Origin: Poteriospumella lacustris
Lineage: Eukaryota > Sar > Chrysophyceae > Chromulinales > Dinobryaceae
Assembly: GCA_008000375.1 (NCBI GenBank)
Contig: SMOI01000047.1
Span: 125,765 to 160,301, forward strand
Length of the DNA: 34,537 bases
Reading direction: 5' to 3'
The notes under the pieces were generated by a model that was not told where the DNA came from, did not search any database, and was given only the letters and a program-made list of their open reading frames with translations. Positions 1 to 8,884 of the stretch are shown here, in pieces; positions within the stretch are counted from its first letter, which is position 1, and each line of letters opens with the position of its first letter. The translations under genes and the position numbers were made by a program.

Positions 1-65
1 CCCTAAAGAAATACTCTTTGTCGTTGCTCATTAATTGGAAACTAGAGCGGTGAAAGGACTTCAAC

Positions 66-647
66 ATGAGCACAGGAACCGAGACCACACAAAAGAGTTT
101 CGTTATTTTGGAGATACAACCCAGCGATGCGGTCATTATGGATCGCATTGGTGTATTTCGATATGACCTTTGGTGCAAAGAAACTGAAGTGAATCATGAC
201 CTCTTCCCTGAAAAGAAATGGATCGAAGAGATTGATTACACCGCCCGCCATTGGGTGGCCTTCGAAGGCGATTCGCCAGAATCCGTTGATGTGCACACTG
301 CTCCGATACTTGGAGTTGCTCGATTAACAGTACACAATATATTAGCCGAGAATCCTGACGGCTATATCTGGATTCGTCATGGTTTGGAGGATAGATGCCC
401 TTTGCCAGTTGCCGATTTATGCAAGCTTTCGGTGTCCGCATCTGCGAGGGGATTGGGAATCGGTCGTTCTTTATCTGAAGTTCGTATCAATGCTGCCCGA
501 GATATGGGTGCGAAAAGTGTTTTAGTCACTGCGTCCGAAAAGAACGCGCGAATCTTGGAAAAGCTGGGATTTCAAGACACTGGAATTCGGGAAGTGTTTC
601 CCAACCGTCCGACCTATGAGTTCTTGGCTATGGATCTGAAACTTTAA
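66..647 (+). CDS. GNAT-family N-acetyltransferase
   Basis: Intronless 193-aa protein starting at the first in-frame ATG. Residues about 118-175 form the acetyl-CoA binding core of a GNAT fold: a beta strand (LCKLSVSA), the pyrophosphate-binding loop RGLGIG at 128-133 matching the family R/QxxGxG/A motif, a helix, then a strand (SVLVTASEKN) and the typical ending in which ARILEKLGF precedes the last strands. The length fits a stand-alone GNAT enzyme, which would transfer acetyl from acetyl-CoA to an amine. The substrate cannot be told from sequence. The N-terminal half (WVAFEGD..., ILGVARLTV) looks like the usual first strands. No targeting peptide is evident. The next gene lies about 700 bp downstream on the same strand. 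Confidence 0.85.
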   Translation: MSTGTETTQKSFVILEIQPSDAVIMDRIGVFRYDLWCKETEVNHDLFPEKKWIEEIDYTARHWVAFEGDSPESVDVHTAPILGVARLTVHNILAENPDGYIWIRHGLEDRCPLPVADLCKLSVSASARGLGIGRSLSEVRINAARDMGAKSVLVTASEKNARILEKLGFQDTGIREVFPNRPTYEFLAMDLKL

Positions 648-1354
648 TAGTTTGTTTGTTTGCTGCCTTTCGTTTATTGCAGTTTACAATGTGATGATAT
701 AGCGACAAGGTCGAGTCGGTTGAGTTGTTTTGCTTGCCATCAGCGACAGATCTTTAGTTCAGACGTAGTCCCCGCCAGCATTTGGCTTTAAATGTAGTTA
801 TTAGTATACCATGATAGTTTATCTTACACCAGCGGAGATCCAGCATTAGTTTGCGCAGTTCAATCCTCTAGCCAATGTAAACGCATGACGATGCACTTCT
901 GAAAGATGAAGATAAGCCATTTTTCTGTCTAAACTCACCATTTCAATCAATATTCAACATTCAAGGTATAGCATGATATCATTAGCTCTCATTGACAATG
1001 CCTGTAAGGTACCGGTTTCGATGCTATCTGGTTCCAATACCTATGAACACTAAGTGATACCAATAAGTACCCTAAAATGGACGTCGGAAATTCAAAAATT
1101 CATTTGGCGCTGACTTTGGCGCCGTTTTCTCGGCAACCAGTCACAGGTCTTGTCCCGTCGGGAGAGAGACACACAGGACACAATCCGGCCCAGAGGACCA
1201 ACCACTCAATGGCACCTGCTGGCGGCAGCTGCATGTGCAAGTCAAACGGAACCAACTCCAACTCCATCCTTTCCTGTTTATCTTCTTCTTTCGTGGTTTG
1301 ATTGGACAATAACACAGCTGATTGGTTTCCCCCAGCAAAATCGAATTTGTAGTT
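648..1354. other. Intergenic region upstream of the helicase
   Basis: About 700 bp between the acetyltransferase stop and the helicase. It is A+T-rich and I see no convincing coding frame; the short open frames on both strands lack recognisable protein character. It should hold the acetyltransferase 3' end and the helicase promoter and 5' UTR. Two TTTGGCGC boxes lie near 1103-1122. Confidence 0.5.
1103..1122 (+). promoter_or_regulatory. Paired TTTGGCGC boxes (E2F-like)
   Basis: TTTGGCGC occurs at 1103-1110 and again at 1115-1122, about 250-330 bp upstream of the helicase start. The octamer fits the E2F/DP consensus TTTSSCGC. A third copy lies at 15542-15549, upstream of the dehydrogenase-lipocalin gene. 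Regulatory function is inferred from the motif only. Confidence 0.3.
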
Positions 1355-1364
1355 ATGCAAAATG

Positions 1365-1450
1365 GTAAGATTGCTGTGAATATCACTTTGACCATGGTGA
1401 AAGATGACATAAAATTTCATTCAAATTCATTTGTATAATGTCTGTTTCAG
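1365..1450 (+). other. Candidate 86-nt intron after a 10-nt coding exon of the helicase
   Basis: A good donor (GTAAGA at 1365) and a good acceptor (TGTTTCAG ending at 1450) bracket an A+T-rich stretch. An ATG at 1355-1357 is followed by CAA AAT G, and joining this to 1451 keeps the helicase frame, giving MQNGGKYVPP. The unspliced reading instead starts at ATG 1438, inside the proposed intron, and gives [11 protein letters not shown]. The size fits the other introns in the window. Confidence 0.5.
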
Positions 1451-3450
1451 GAGGTAAATATGTTCCCCCGGCATTGAGAGGTTCAACTGCCGGTGCCCCA
1501 GAGGGCGATGATAGAGGTGATGGGTCCGGAAGACCCGCGAGAAGACCCTTCGATGATGAAGAAGGGCGTGGAGGCTACGGTGGCCGTGGAGGATACAACT
1601 CCGGCGGATACAACTCCGGTGGTGACCGCGGCTTCGGAGGTGGACGCGGTGGCAGTGGCGGCTACCCACAAAGAGATTTCTATGGTGGTGGCGGAGGAGG
1701 ACGTGGTGGTGGAGGCTACGGCGGAGCTCCTCGCTACGGTGGTGATTCGTACGGTGGCGGTGGCCGTGATTCTTCCTACGGCGGCGGTCGTGAGTCTTCG
1801 TATGGCGGTGGCGGCGGCGGATATCGCGGCGGCACTCGCAAGAACGAGCTAGGATTCCATGGCGACATGCGCCCCAATCCTCGCGTTGAAGAAGAGCTGT
1901 TTTTCAAGAATGAGACTCAGGCGACTGGTATCAACTTCGACAAGTACGACGATATTCCTGTTGAAGTGAGCGCTGGCTGCCCTGATCCTTACAATGAGTT
2001 CACTGTGGACACCATTGGCCCACAGTTGCTGAAGAACTTGGTTTTGACGAAGTTTACGAAGCCAACTCCTGTGCAGAAGTATTCGATCCCCATCGGTCTC
2101 GGAGGTGGAGATATGATGGCTTGCGCCCAGACTGGTTCCGGAAAGACTGCTGGTTTCTTGTTCCCCGTTATTGCTATGATGTTGCGCATGGGACCGTTGC
2201 CCGAACCTGAGAACCGACGTGGCAAGAACACTGCCTTCATTTCGACTTTGATCTTGGCTCCTACTCGTGAGTTGGCCGTCCAGATCCACGAAGAAGCGCA
2301 GAAGTTCTGCTACTGCACTGGTATCCGCCCTGTTGTTGTTTACGGTGGTGCCAACATTCAAAATCAACAACGCGAATTGGACTATGGCGCTGATCTTTTG
2401 GTGGCCACTCCTGGTCGCTTGGTCGATTTGATCGAGCGTGGCCGTGTCCGTTTGGACAACGTTCGCTTCTTGGTTTTGGACGAGGCTGATCGCATGTTGG
2501 ATATGGGTTTCGAGCCCCAGATTCGTCGCATCGTCGAAGCCGAAGGCATGCCTGTCGATCGCCAAACCTTCATGTTTTCTGCGACTTTCCCTATGGAGAT
2601 CCAGCGTTTGGCCGGTGATTTCATGCGCAACTACGTGTTCGTTGCCGTGGGTCGTGTCGGTTCCGCTTCCAAGGATGTGACGCAGACGGTTGAGTGGATT
2701 GAGAATGCCGACAAGATTGAGTTCGTGTTGGACTTCTTGGGACGTGTCCCTGACGGTCTTGTTTTGATCTTCGTGGAGACGAAGCGTGGAGCTGACTACC
2801 TGGAGGAAGTGTTGACTCGTTACAACTTCCCCGCCAGCTCTATTCACGGTGACAAATCTCAGCGTGAGCGTGAGGATGCTTTGAAGAGCTTCAAGACAGG
2901 ACGTACTCCTATCTTGGTGGCCACTGACGTCGCAGCCAGAGGTTTGGATATCCCGAACGTCACGCAGGTCATCAACTTCGACCTTCCGTCGAACATCGAT
3001 GACTACGTCCACCGCATTGGCAGAACTGGCCGTGCTGGTAACGTTGGCCATGCCTTGTCGTTGATCAACGACAAGAATCGCAACATTGCGAAGGAGTTGG
3101 CCGAGTTGTTGGTGGAGAACCAACAGGAGTTGCCCGCTTTCATGGAGAGATACCTCGGCAGCCACTTCCACGGTGGCGGAGGTCGTGGCTACGGTGGTCG
3201 TGGTGGCGGACGTGGCGGTGGACGTGGCGGTCCTCGTTTCGGCGCTCGCGATATCCGTCGTGAACAAGGTGGCTCTTCTGGCCACAACGACATGGGCAGC
3301 CATGGTGGTCGCGGCGGTGGAGGACGCGGTGGTGCCAGTGCTTCTGCTGGCCGCGGTGGCTTTGGCGGCAGCAGCGGTGGACATCGTTCTGGTGGTGACT
3401 TCCATCGCCAGGATGCTTGGGCCGCGGAAGGTGACAACAGCGCTTGGTAA
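1438..3450 (+). CDS. DDX3: DDX3/Ded1-type DEAD-box RNA helicase
   Basis: ATP-dependent RNA helicase of the DDX3/Ded1 subfamily, which remodels mRNA during translation initiation. Counting 670 aa from ATG 1438, all motifs are present: Q motif (about 204-214), motif I AQTGSGKT 230-237, Ia PTRELA 275-280, Ib TPGRL 324-328, II DEAD 348-351, III SAT 381-383, IV IFVET 444-448, V ARGLDI 500-505 and [12 protein letters not shown] 525-534. The N-terminal KYVPPALR resembles the eIF4E-binding-like YVPPHLR of DDX3. Gly/Arg-rich RGG-type tails flank the core (about 44-132 and 578-660), as in Ded1. Two start models exist: ATG 1438 unspliced, or ATG 1355 with an 86-nt intron (1365-1450) giving 669 aa. The rest is a single exon. 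Vasa/DDX4 is the nearest alternative, but the YVPP N-terminus favours DDX3. Confidence 0.97.
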   Translation: MSVSGGKYVPPALRGSTAGAPEGDDRGDGSGRPARRPFDDEEGRGGYGGRGGYNSGGYNSGGDRGFGGGRGGSGGYPQRDFYGGGGGGRGGGGYGGAPRYGGDSYGGGGRDSSYGGGRESSYGGGGGGYRGGTRKNELGFHGDMRPNPRVEEELFFKNETQATGINFDKYDDIPVEVSAGCPDPYNEFTVDTIGPQLLKNLVLTKFTKPTPVQKYSIPIGLGGGDMMACAQTGSGKTAGFLFPVIAMMLRMGPLPEPENRRGKNTAFISTLILAPTRELAVQIHEEAQKFCYCTGIRPVVVYGGANIQNQQRELDYGADLLVATPGRLVDLIERGRVRLDNVRFLVLDEADRMLDMGFEPQIRRIVEAEGMPVDRQTFMFSATFPMEIQRLAGDFMRNYVFVAVGRVGSASKDVTQTVEWIENADKIEFVLDFLGRVPDGLVLIFVETKRGADYLEEVLTRYNFPASSIHGDKSQREREDALKSFKTGRTPILVATDVAARGLDIPNVTQVINFDLPSNIDDYVHRIGRTGRAGNVGHALSLINDKNRNIAKELAELLVENQQELPAFMERYLGSHFHGGGGRGYGGRGGGRGGGRGGPRFGARDIRREQGGSSGHNDMGSHGGRGGGGRGGASASAGRGGFGGSSGGHRSGGDFHRQDAWAAEGDNSAW

Positions 3451-4369
3451 ACAACGAGATGGAGCATCGGCTACGAAGGCCAATTTTTGTGAAATGCTTT
3501 TCACTTGGATTTCTTAGTCGCTGCCGCGCCATCTCTTCTGGTTACCTCTGCCTTTTTGACGCTTGGTTCTGCGTTTCTTATTTCTTCTTCTACTTCTACG
3601 CACTAATCCCAATCGATTTGACGTCAATGGAGAGTGTGAGCACTCCCATCCCAATAGCTCATTGTCACATAATAACCTCCCCGAGATACCATACTCTATT
3701 ATTGTAGGAGATAGGACATGTAAAACTGTAAATGCAGAACTTCCCAGTCCAAGGGATATTGACAAACTGTAAATCCAGAGTTTCAAAACCTTTTTGCCAG
3801 CGATCGCCTTTGATGAGGTCAACGAATTAGTGTTCATCGTGGTTCTGTACGCAGCAAGGGCAACGTGTCCTCATTGTACAGCGGCAAGATGAAGCTCGAT
3901 TCATGGCTCCTTCACAGACGTCTCTGGAAAGCTTTTGGGATTCTGCATTTACAGTTTGAATCAAATCATGAACTTACAGTTCATTTCATAGCCGCAAACA
4001 ACTTGTTCAGCCACTACGTAGTTAAACTTACTACTGGTCAGGGGCGCCCCCGATTCCTGAGAGAGTCTCACCAGTTTTAGTCACCGAAGATCGAGTCCGT
4101 CCGCTCGCAGGTTTGAATTCAAGTGGCGGCGCCCGCAGCGATCGTCGCGTCGTCGCCGAACCATAGGGCAACGACAAGAACATCAACGATTCTGCTAACC
4201 GAAGTCAAAATATTGGAGTGTTTCGGTTCAAGACTGAAGACAACTGTTATTGAAAGAATATCTCCTGACGTTATTCGATTCACAAACGAACTCCCCTCTC
4301 GATCGGAAGGATAGTCGAACAGCAACCATCTCCATCAATTTTCAGCGCTACTCAGATACAATAGCAAAT
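3451..4369. other. Intergenic region between the helicase and RFC4
   Basis: About 920 bp holding the helicase 3' UTR and the RFC4 promoter. No convincing gene is seen. The notable content is a 17-bp inverted repeat (3723-3739 and 3941-3957) and extra partial copies of the same word. The 110 bp before RFC4 are open in the RFC4 frame, but RFC4-like sequence begins only after ATG 4370. Confidence 0.5.
3723..3957. repeat. 17-bp perfect inverted repeat with internal copies
   Basis: AAACTGTAAATGCAGAA at 3723-3739 is the exact reverse complement of the 17 bases at 3941-3957. The core AAACTGTAAAT recurs in direct orientation at 3764-3774, and a shorter palindromic relative (GAACTTACAGTTC) lies near 3970-3982. 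The arms enclose about 200 bp. This could be a relic of a small non-coding transposon or a 3'-end structure. No coding capacity is seen. Confidence 0.55.
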
Positions 4370-5609
4370 ATGGACGAAGACGAAGAAGTTTTACGTATGG
4401 ACCAGGAAGATGACGACGTTTCTGAAGCTGGAGCAGTGGAACGAAAGACCGCCCCGTGGGTGGAGAAGTACCGCCCGGTCCGAGTAGAAGACGTCTCCCA
4501 TCAAGACGAGGTAGTGAAGGCATTAACGAGCAGTATTGACACCGGAAATATTCCCCATTTACTTCTCCACGGCCCTCCTGGAACTGGTAAAACCACCACA
4601 GTGCTGGCGTTGGCGCGAGCGCTGTATGGACCCGAACTGTACCGACAACGTATCTTGGAGTTGAACGCCTCTGATGAGCGTGGTATCCGCGTTGTCCGCG
4701 AGAAAATCAAAGCCTTTGCCCAGGGTGCGGTGGGCACTCAACGAGCACCGTAAGTTTTGCCTCTTCACCCATCGCGCTGTCTCCATCACCGCACTCACCG
4801 CCGTCCTCCCTTCCCTTCACTGCAGCGGTTATCCTTGCCCGCGATTCAAGCTCATCATTTTGGATGAGGCTGACACCATGACACCTGAAGCACAGTCCGC
4901 GTTGCGTCGTGTGATCGAGACGTACTCCAAAGTCACGCGCTTCTGCCTGATCTGCAACTACGTTACGCGTGTCATCGAGCCGCTCGCCTCGCGTTGTGCA
5001 AAGTTCCGTTTCAAACCGTTGCCCCCTTCCGCCATGAAAGCTAGAATCCAACAAATTGCAGTTGCCGAGCACGTGACGATCAATGACGAAGTCGCAGACG
5101 AACTGCTGCTCGCCGCACAGGGCGACATGCGCAAGGCCGTGACCTATCTGCAGTCTTGCCACCAGCTGACCGGCCACACGTCGATGTTGAACACGACCTT
5201 GGCCGAAGGCGTCACCTCGGACGTCGCCATTACCTCGGATATGGTCGCGGATGTCAGTGGGCGCGTCGAACGGCGCCACATGGACGCGCTGTGGAACGTT
5301 TTGATGCAGGCGCGCACCACGCGCTATGATCTTCTGCAAGAGACAGTGCTGGAACTGGTGTATCAGGGCTATCCCATGGTCTCCGTTTTGCATCAGCTCT
5401 TAGATTACGTCGTGCAAACGCCGTCGACGACGATGTCAGACGTTGACAAGGCGCTGATCGCCGAGAAAATCGCCGAGGCGGAGCATTGCCTCGTCGACGG
5501 CGCCTCGGAGTCCTTGCAGCTGTTGGATGTCTCGAGCTTCATCGCGCGACGGATCAGCAAGACCGCAACACCTGGACTAGACGGCCGATCGTTGAATTCC
5601 AACCATTAG
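4370..5609 (+). CDS. RFC4: Replication factor C subunit 4 (clamp loader small subunit)
   Basis: Two exons, 4370-4749 and 4826-5609, joined across a 76-nt intron (GTAAGT...CTGCAG) to give 387 aa. The junction restores a conserved stretch ([17 protein letters not shown]), which confirms the splice. RFC small subunits are AAA+ ATPases that load PCNA at primer ends. Visible motifs are the RFC box PWVEKYRP (29-36), Walker A GPPGTGKT (68-75), Walker B with DEAD (140-143), sensor and SRC arginine-finger motif (182-184) followed by KFRFKPL, and the C-terminal collar domain with [10 protein letters not shown] and a tail like human RFC4 (yeast Rfc2). ATG 4370 is chosen because the acidic N-terminus begins there; the frame is open further upstream (from about 4250) with no RFC-like sequence. 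The length is slightly above the usual 350-365 aa. Confidence 0.95.
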
Positions 5610-5683
5610 AGCCTCAGATCCCTCCTCCCTGGGCGCATCCAAACGAACAAAGCGATAGAGACACGCGCCGCCGCGACAAACGG

Positions 5684-5740
5684 CTCCTTCCCGGCGGATG
5701 CAAACCCGGTTGTATTTATATTTACAGATATCATCGTCCC
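5684..5740 (+). repeat. RFC4 3'-UTR segment, copy A of a duplicated sequence
   Basis: These 57 bp, just after the RFC4 stop, match 6800-6856 with six mismatches by eye (51 of 57 identical). Weaker similarity extends upstream into the RFC4 coding end. Confidence 0.75.
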
Positions 5741-5756
5741 TCAACCATATTGTATG

Positions 5757-6468
5757 TCATTGGATTAGCATGTGAATAGTTAACTCAATAGGGGACATGG
5801 GGGCGGTGAATGGAGCATTTGTGTGCAGTACTCGCTGCTGTTCCTCGGTTTGGTCGTTGACAACCACTGAACCAAGAGGGCCAACGTCCAAATGTCGTTT
5901 CACCTCTTCCACCAAGCCACGATACGCCCCATCCAACCATTTCTTCACGGCGGTGTTCATACTATGAAGCTTTTCGCGTAAGATAAGCTTCTTGTAGGCG
6001 ATCACCATGGGGTCATCTCCTTGTGTCAAATATTGACCAACAGAGCTCCCGTAACTGCTGACGTTCCACCATCAGTTCCGTTTGTTCCTCCTTCTTGACC
6101 TCGTCGATTGTAGCCTCGCCATTGCGAATCGTCTGTTCGAGAGCGTTCTCCCCTTGGTGCAGAATCTCCACGTTATTTCTCATTTTGATATTCTCCAGAA
6201 GAGCACTGTCATATTCATCTATTTGAGCCATTTGCACCGTGGTGCCGACGAAGGATCCCTGTGGAATTGCCTCTACAGCGACTGTTGCAGCAACAACTTC
6301 TACAACAACTCCCAAAGGAGGAGCTGAAAGAGAGGTCAAAGAGATGGTTGCAAGGTAGTCAGAAATTGGTAGTAGTCGGGGCGTCTGGGCAATACCTGTT
6401 GATGTGGCACTGGGTTTCCCGTTCTTGCGGCTATACCATCGCTTCTTTTGCTGTTTTCTGTCGGACAT
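5757..6468 (-). CDS. Hypothetical protein (~198 aa), frame break unresolved
   Basis: I do not recognise the family. Translation starts at ATG 6468 (MSDRKQQKKRW, a basic N-terminus). A clear 72-nt intron (6395-6324, GTATTG...TTTCAG) joins exon 1 (6468-6396) to exon 2. The middle is Glu/Lys-rich and probably helical (IDEYDSALLENIKMRNN..., EEQTELMVER). The C-terminal part (IAYKKLILREKL..., VKKWLDGAYRGL) is in another frame. The two are reconciled by a 43-nt intron (6062-6020, GTCAGC...CACAAG), which gives 198 aa ending at 5757, or by a single-base indel, since both frames are open across roughly 6071-6012. A 43-nt intron would be unusually short beside the 71-76-nt introns nearby. The gene converges on RFC4, with 147 bp between the stops. 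Confidence 0.6.
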
Positions 6469-6971
6469 AATTGACGACACCGATGCTTTGTGTTAGAAAT
6501 CCATCAAGTATCCGATAGACGACGTCGCGGTCGCTTCGGTTGCGATGTCTGAGACCGAGGGACCCACTGACCCACTGAGACACGCTGGGAGAGACACGCG
6601 AGGCCTGACACGACACAGCGCCCACCTGTGCAGCAGATCTATCTTTGGTCATCCCTGTTCATGTGCAGACGACGTCCTCCCCATCAATACGAGGTATCGA
6701 AATCCTCGCAGCTGTTGACTTTCGCACTTCATTTGCCTCGTCGATCGGAGCAGATCCTTCGCTGGACAAACAAAACGAGACACGAAGCATGACAGACGAC
6801 TCCTTCCCGGTGGATGCAAACCCAGTGGTATTTATATTTATATATATCATCGTTCCACATACAAGTCTTGCGCTATTGATTTCTCGCGTTGAGCTCAAGG
6901 CACAGCTTCACACGCGTCACAACGCAAAGCGACGGCGCCTGCGTCTCGCACAGGCCACGAGGGTTTACTAC
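6469..6971. other. Intergenic region between two minus-strand genes
   Basis: About 500 bp upstream of the ~198-aa gene and downstream of the 350-aa gene. The right half is occupied by a decayed copy of the RFC4 3' end (about 6700-6856). The left half should contain the promoter of the ~198-aa gene. No intact gene is seen. Confidence 0.5.
6700..6856 (+). pseudogene. Decayed duplicate of the RFC4 3' end and 3' UTR
   Basis: The block 6800-6856 matches the RFC4 3' UTR at 5684-5740 at 51 of 57 positions by eye. Upstream, 6703-6716 matches the RFC4 coding end from 5511 at 13 of 14 positions (TCCTnGCAGCTGTTG), followed by CTTCAT and CTGGAC words in the same order. The spacing between the two blocks is 97 bp here against 173 bp in RFC4, so this copy is deleted internally. 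Frame and stop are lost, making it a fragment rather than a gene. Similarity further left (6650-6690, to about 5373-5430) is suggestive only. Confidence 0.6.
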
Positions 6972-8170
6972 TTACACAGAGGCGTAATCACCGACGGTGT
7001 ACACACCAATCGCTGCCGCAGCGAAGAAGAGGACGGCACGTTGTGTTAGGGCGACGTTCAACGCGGTGATGCCAGCGTTGAGCGCGTACGTTTGGATCTC
7101 CCCGAGGGACGGCAGCCCGTAGCCCTTCTTCGCCACTTGCTTCGTGGGCTCTTCAGCAGCCTCGGTATCCTCCTCATCAGCGCTCGATTGGCTGCTCTTG
7201 GTTGTCTTCTTGGTCACTTTACCGGTCGACTTTCGCTTGCCAGCGGCGGCGGTCGTCTTCTTCTTCGTTGTTGTGGTGGTCGTGGAGGCCTTCGCGGCGG
7301 CCTTTTGCTCGTTGACGATCGCTTCTTGCGTCGCCTTGTAGCGTCGTTGCAGCTCGGCGATCTCTTCTACCGCCTTTTCCATTTGTGCGGTCTTCTCGAC
7401 GATGGCTTCTTGAATAGCGATGTGCTTGGCGGTGACGTCGATGGTGGCGGTGGAGTCGGCGTCGTCGCCGTCGACGGCGGACAGAGACAGCTTCACCCAT
7501 TCGCCGATGACGGGCGTCACTTCAGCCGTCTTCTCGACGGGCGCCTCAACTGGTGTCGTCTCTGTCGTGGCTTCCTCGCCATTGGTCGCCTCCGTCGCGG
7601 GGGTTTCTTCGGGGGCGTCGGCGACGATGGCCACGACGGCCTCGTCGGTCGTCGCGGAGAGGGGAATCTTCGCGACGGGGAACTGCGCAATATATGTCAA
7701 GGTGGTGCGTTCGCCGTCCTCGTTGAACGTGGCGGCCTCTGCAATGATGTCGATGACGTCCTTCTCGCTGAGCAATTGGAAGTCGACGACTTCGCCTTCG
7801 GCCTACGGAGCAATACTCGACACCGTGAGCCGTTGTGACGCAGACGAGCGGCAGAAAATTGAAAGACGTTTACCTTGCCGTTGTGCTTAACGTTCGTGTG
7901 GTCGATGGAATAGGAGTACACGACTCGGCTACTGGTCAAACCTTCCTTACGCAGACCCGTGGCCGTCAGACGCAGCAGACGATCGGTACCGGCGGCTTGC
8001 AAATCCTACGACACCAAACCATCACCAGCTGTTAGAACCGACGATAGGGTGAGCTCCTATGCTTGTAAAGCTTCACCTACCTCCAACTTATTCAGTTCAT
8101 TGCGCAACGTCAAGCGCTCCGAGTCCTTCTCGGTCAACGCCACAGCGAAATCACCAGCACTCAACGACAT
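6972..8170 (-). CDS. Tail-anchored Ala/Thr/Lys-rich protein, 350 aa, function unknown
   Basis: Three exons: 8170-8081 (30 codons), 8005-7874 (44 codons) and 7802-6972. The introns of 75 nt (8080-8006, GTAGGT...CGTAG) and 71 nt (7873-7803, GTAAAC...CGTAG) both fall between codons. ATG 8170 is the first ATG in the open frame. The first ~130 residues look globular (SERLTLRNELNKLE, RLTATGLRKEGL, LSEKDVIDIIAEAATF). Then come an acidic Ala/Thr/Glu-rich stretch, a predicted coiled coil (KTAQMEKAVEEIAELQRRYKAT), a Lys/Thr/Ser-rich basic linker and an acidic patch. It ends with a single hydrophobic segment near the C-terminus (AVLFFAAAAIGVYTVGDYASV). That layout suggests a tail-anchored membrane protein of the ER, a plastid or a mitochondrion. 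I know no family for it. The exon structure is well supported; the role is open. Confidence 0.75.
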
Positions 8171-8884
8171 CGTCAACAACGGAGATGCAATATCAAGCGA
8201 CGAATGATTAGTGTGTCCACGGTGCCAGCGATGCACAAATCGATCGGGCTTCTTCTTCCCGCCGCTTCTTTTTTCTCTTTCCTCAGCGACGAGCGATGAG
8301 AGAGCCGCCGCGGCGGCGGCGACGTTTGGTGGACCGCGTTGTGTCACTTGTCTCCAGTGGAGACATGCGACATGCGACAAGAGACATCCGACAAGGTCTC
8401 CTCGCACGTCGACCGCTGCCAGGGCGACGGCTACGTCCTTCGACAGTTGTGCCTTCTCCCATTCCGTGCAGGGCCAGGTAAATTCACACGTGTCAATCAG
8501 TGATGAAAAACGATTGGGACGCGTTACAGGTGATAGACGCCGCCGAGGAGGTGTCCGGGCGACTGGACCGACACACGACACACAACCACCCGACGGGTGG
8601 GCGGTGGGCGGTGCCGGTCCGGGCGCTGACCCTCCCCCTTCGCGATAGAGAACAACAAACTACGGAGAATCAAACGAATAGAAGAGCAAATAGGACAGGA
8701 GAAGCGTCCGCGGGGCTGTGCACCAGCAAAGCCCCACGACGCGAGCTGCATACGACACACGCCACACGCAACTCGCAGACGGACAAATGACACACACACG
8801 CACAGGTACAAACGCACAGGTAGACACGTAAACAGGCGCAAACCGCGCCCAAATCAATGCACCGGAACCGCCCGGCAGATGAGG
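8171..8884. other. Intergenic region between the 350-aa gene and the LRR gene
   Basis: About 710 bp 5' of the 350-aa gene and 3' of the LRR gene (both minus strand). It should contain the LRR 3' UTR and the promoter of the 350-aa gene. Short CA-rich imperfect repeats occur at about 8785-8835. No convincing coding region is seen. Confidence 0.5.

Noticed and set aside
1077-1420. Short open frames on both strands upstream of the helicase
   Set aside because: No protein signature, mutual overlap, and they sit where the promoter and 5' UTR are expected.
1849-3504. A 551-codon minus-strand frame opposite the helicase
   Set aside because: Antisense shadow of a biased coding sequence; the plus strand holds all DEAD-box motifs.
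4110-4120. A tRNA T-loop-like word (GGTTTGAATTC) before RFC4
   Set aside because: The flanking bases do not form the T-stem, and no acceptor or anticodon arm can be drawn around it.
4707-5393. A 228-codon minus-strand frame opposite RFC4 exon 2
   Set aside because: It crosses the RFC4 intron and carries no motif; RFC4 explains the region.
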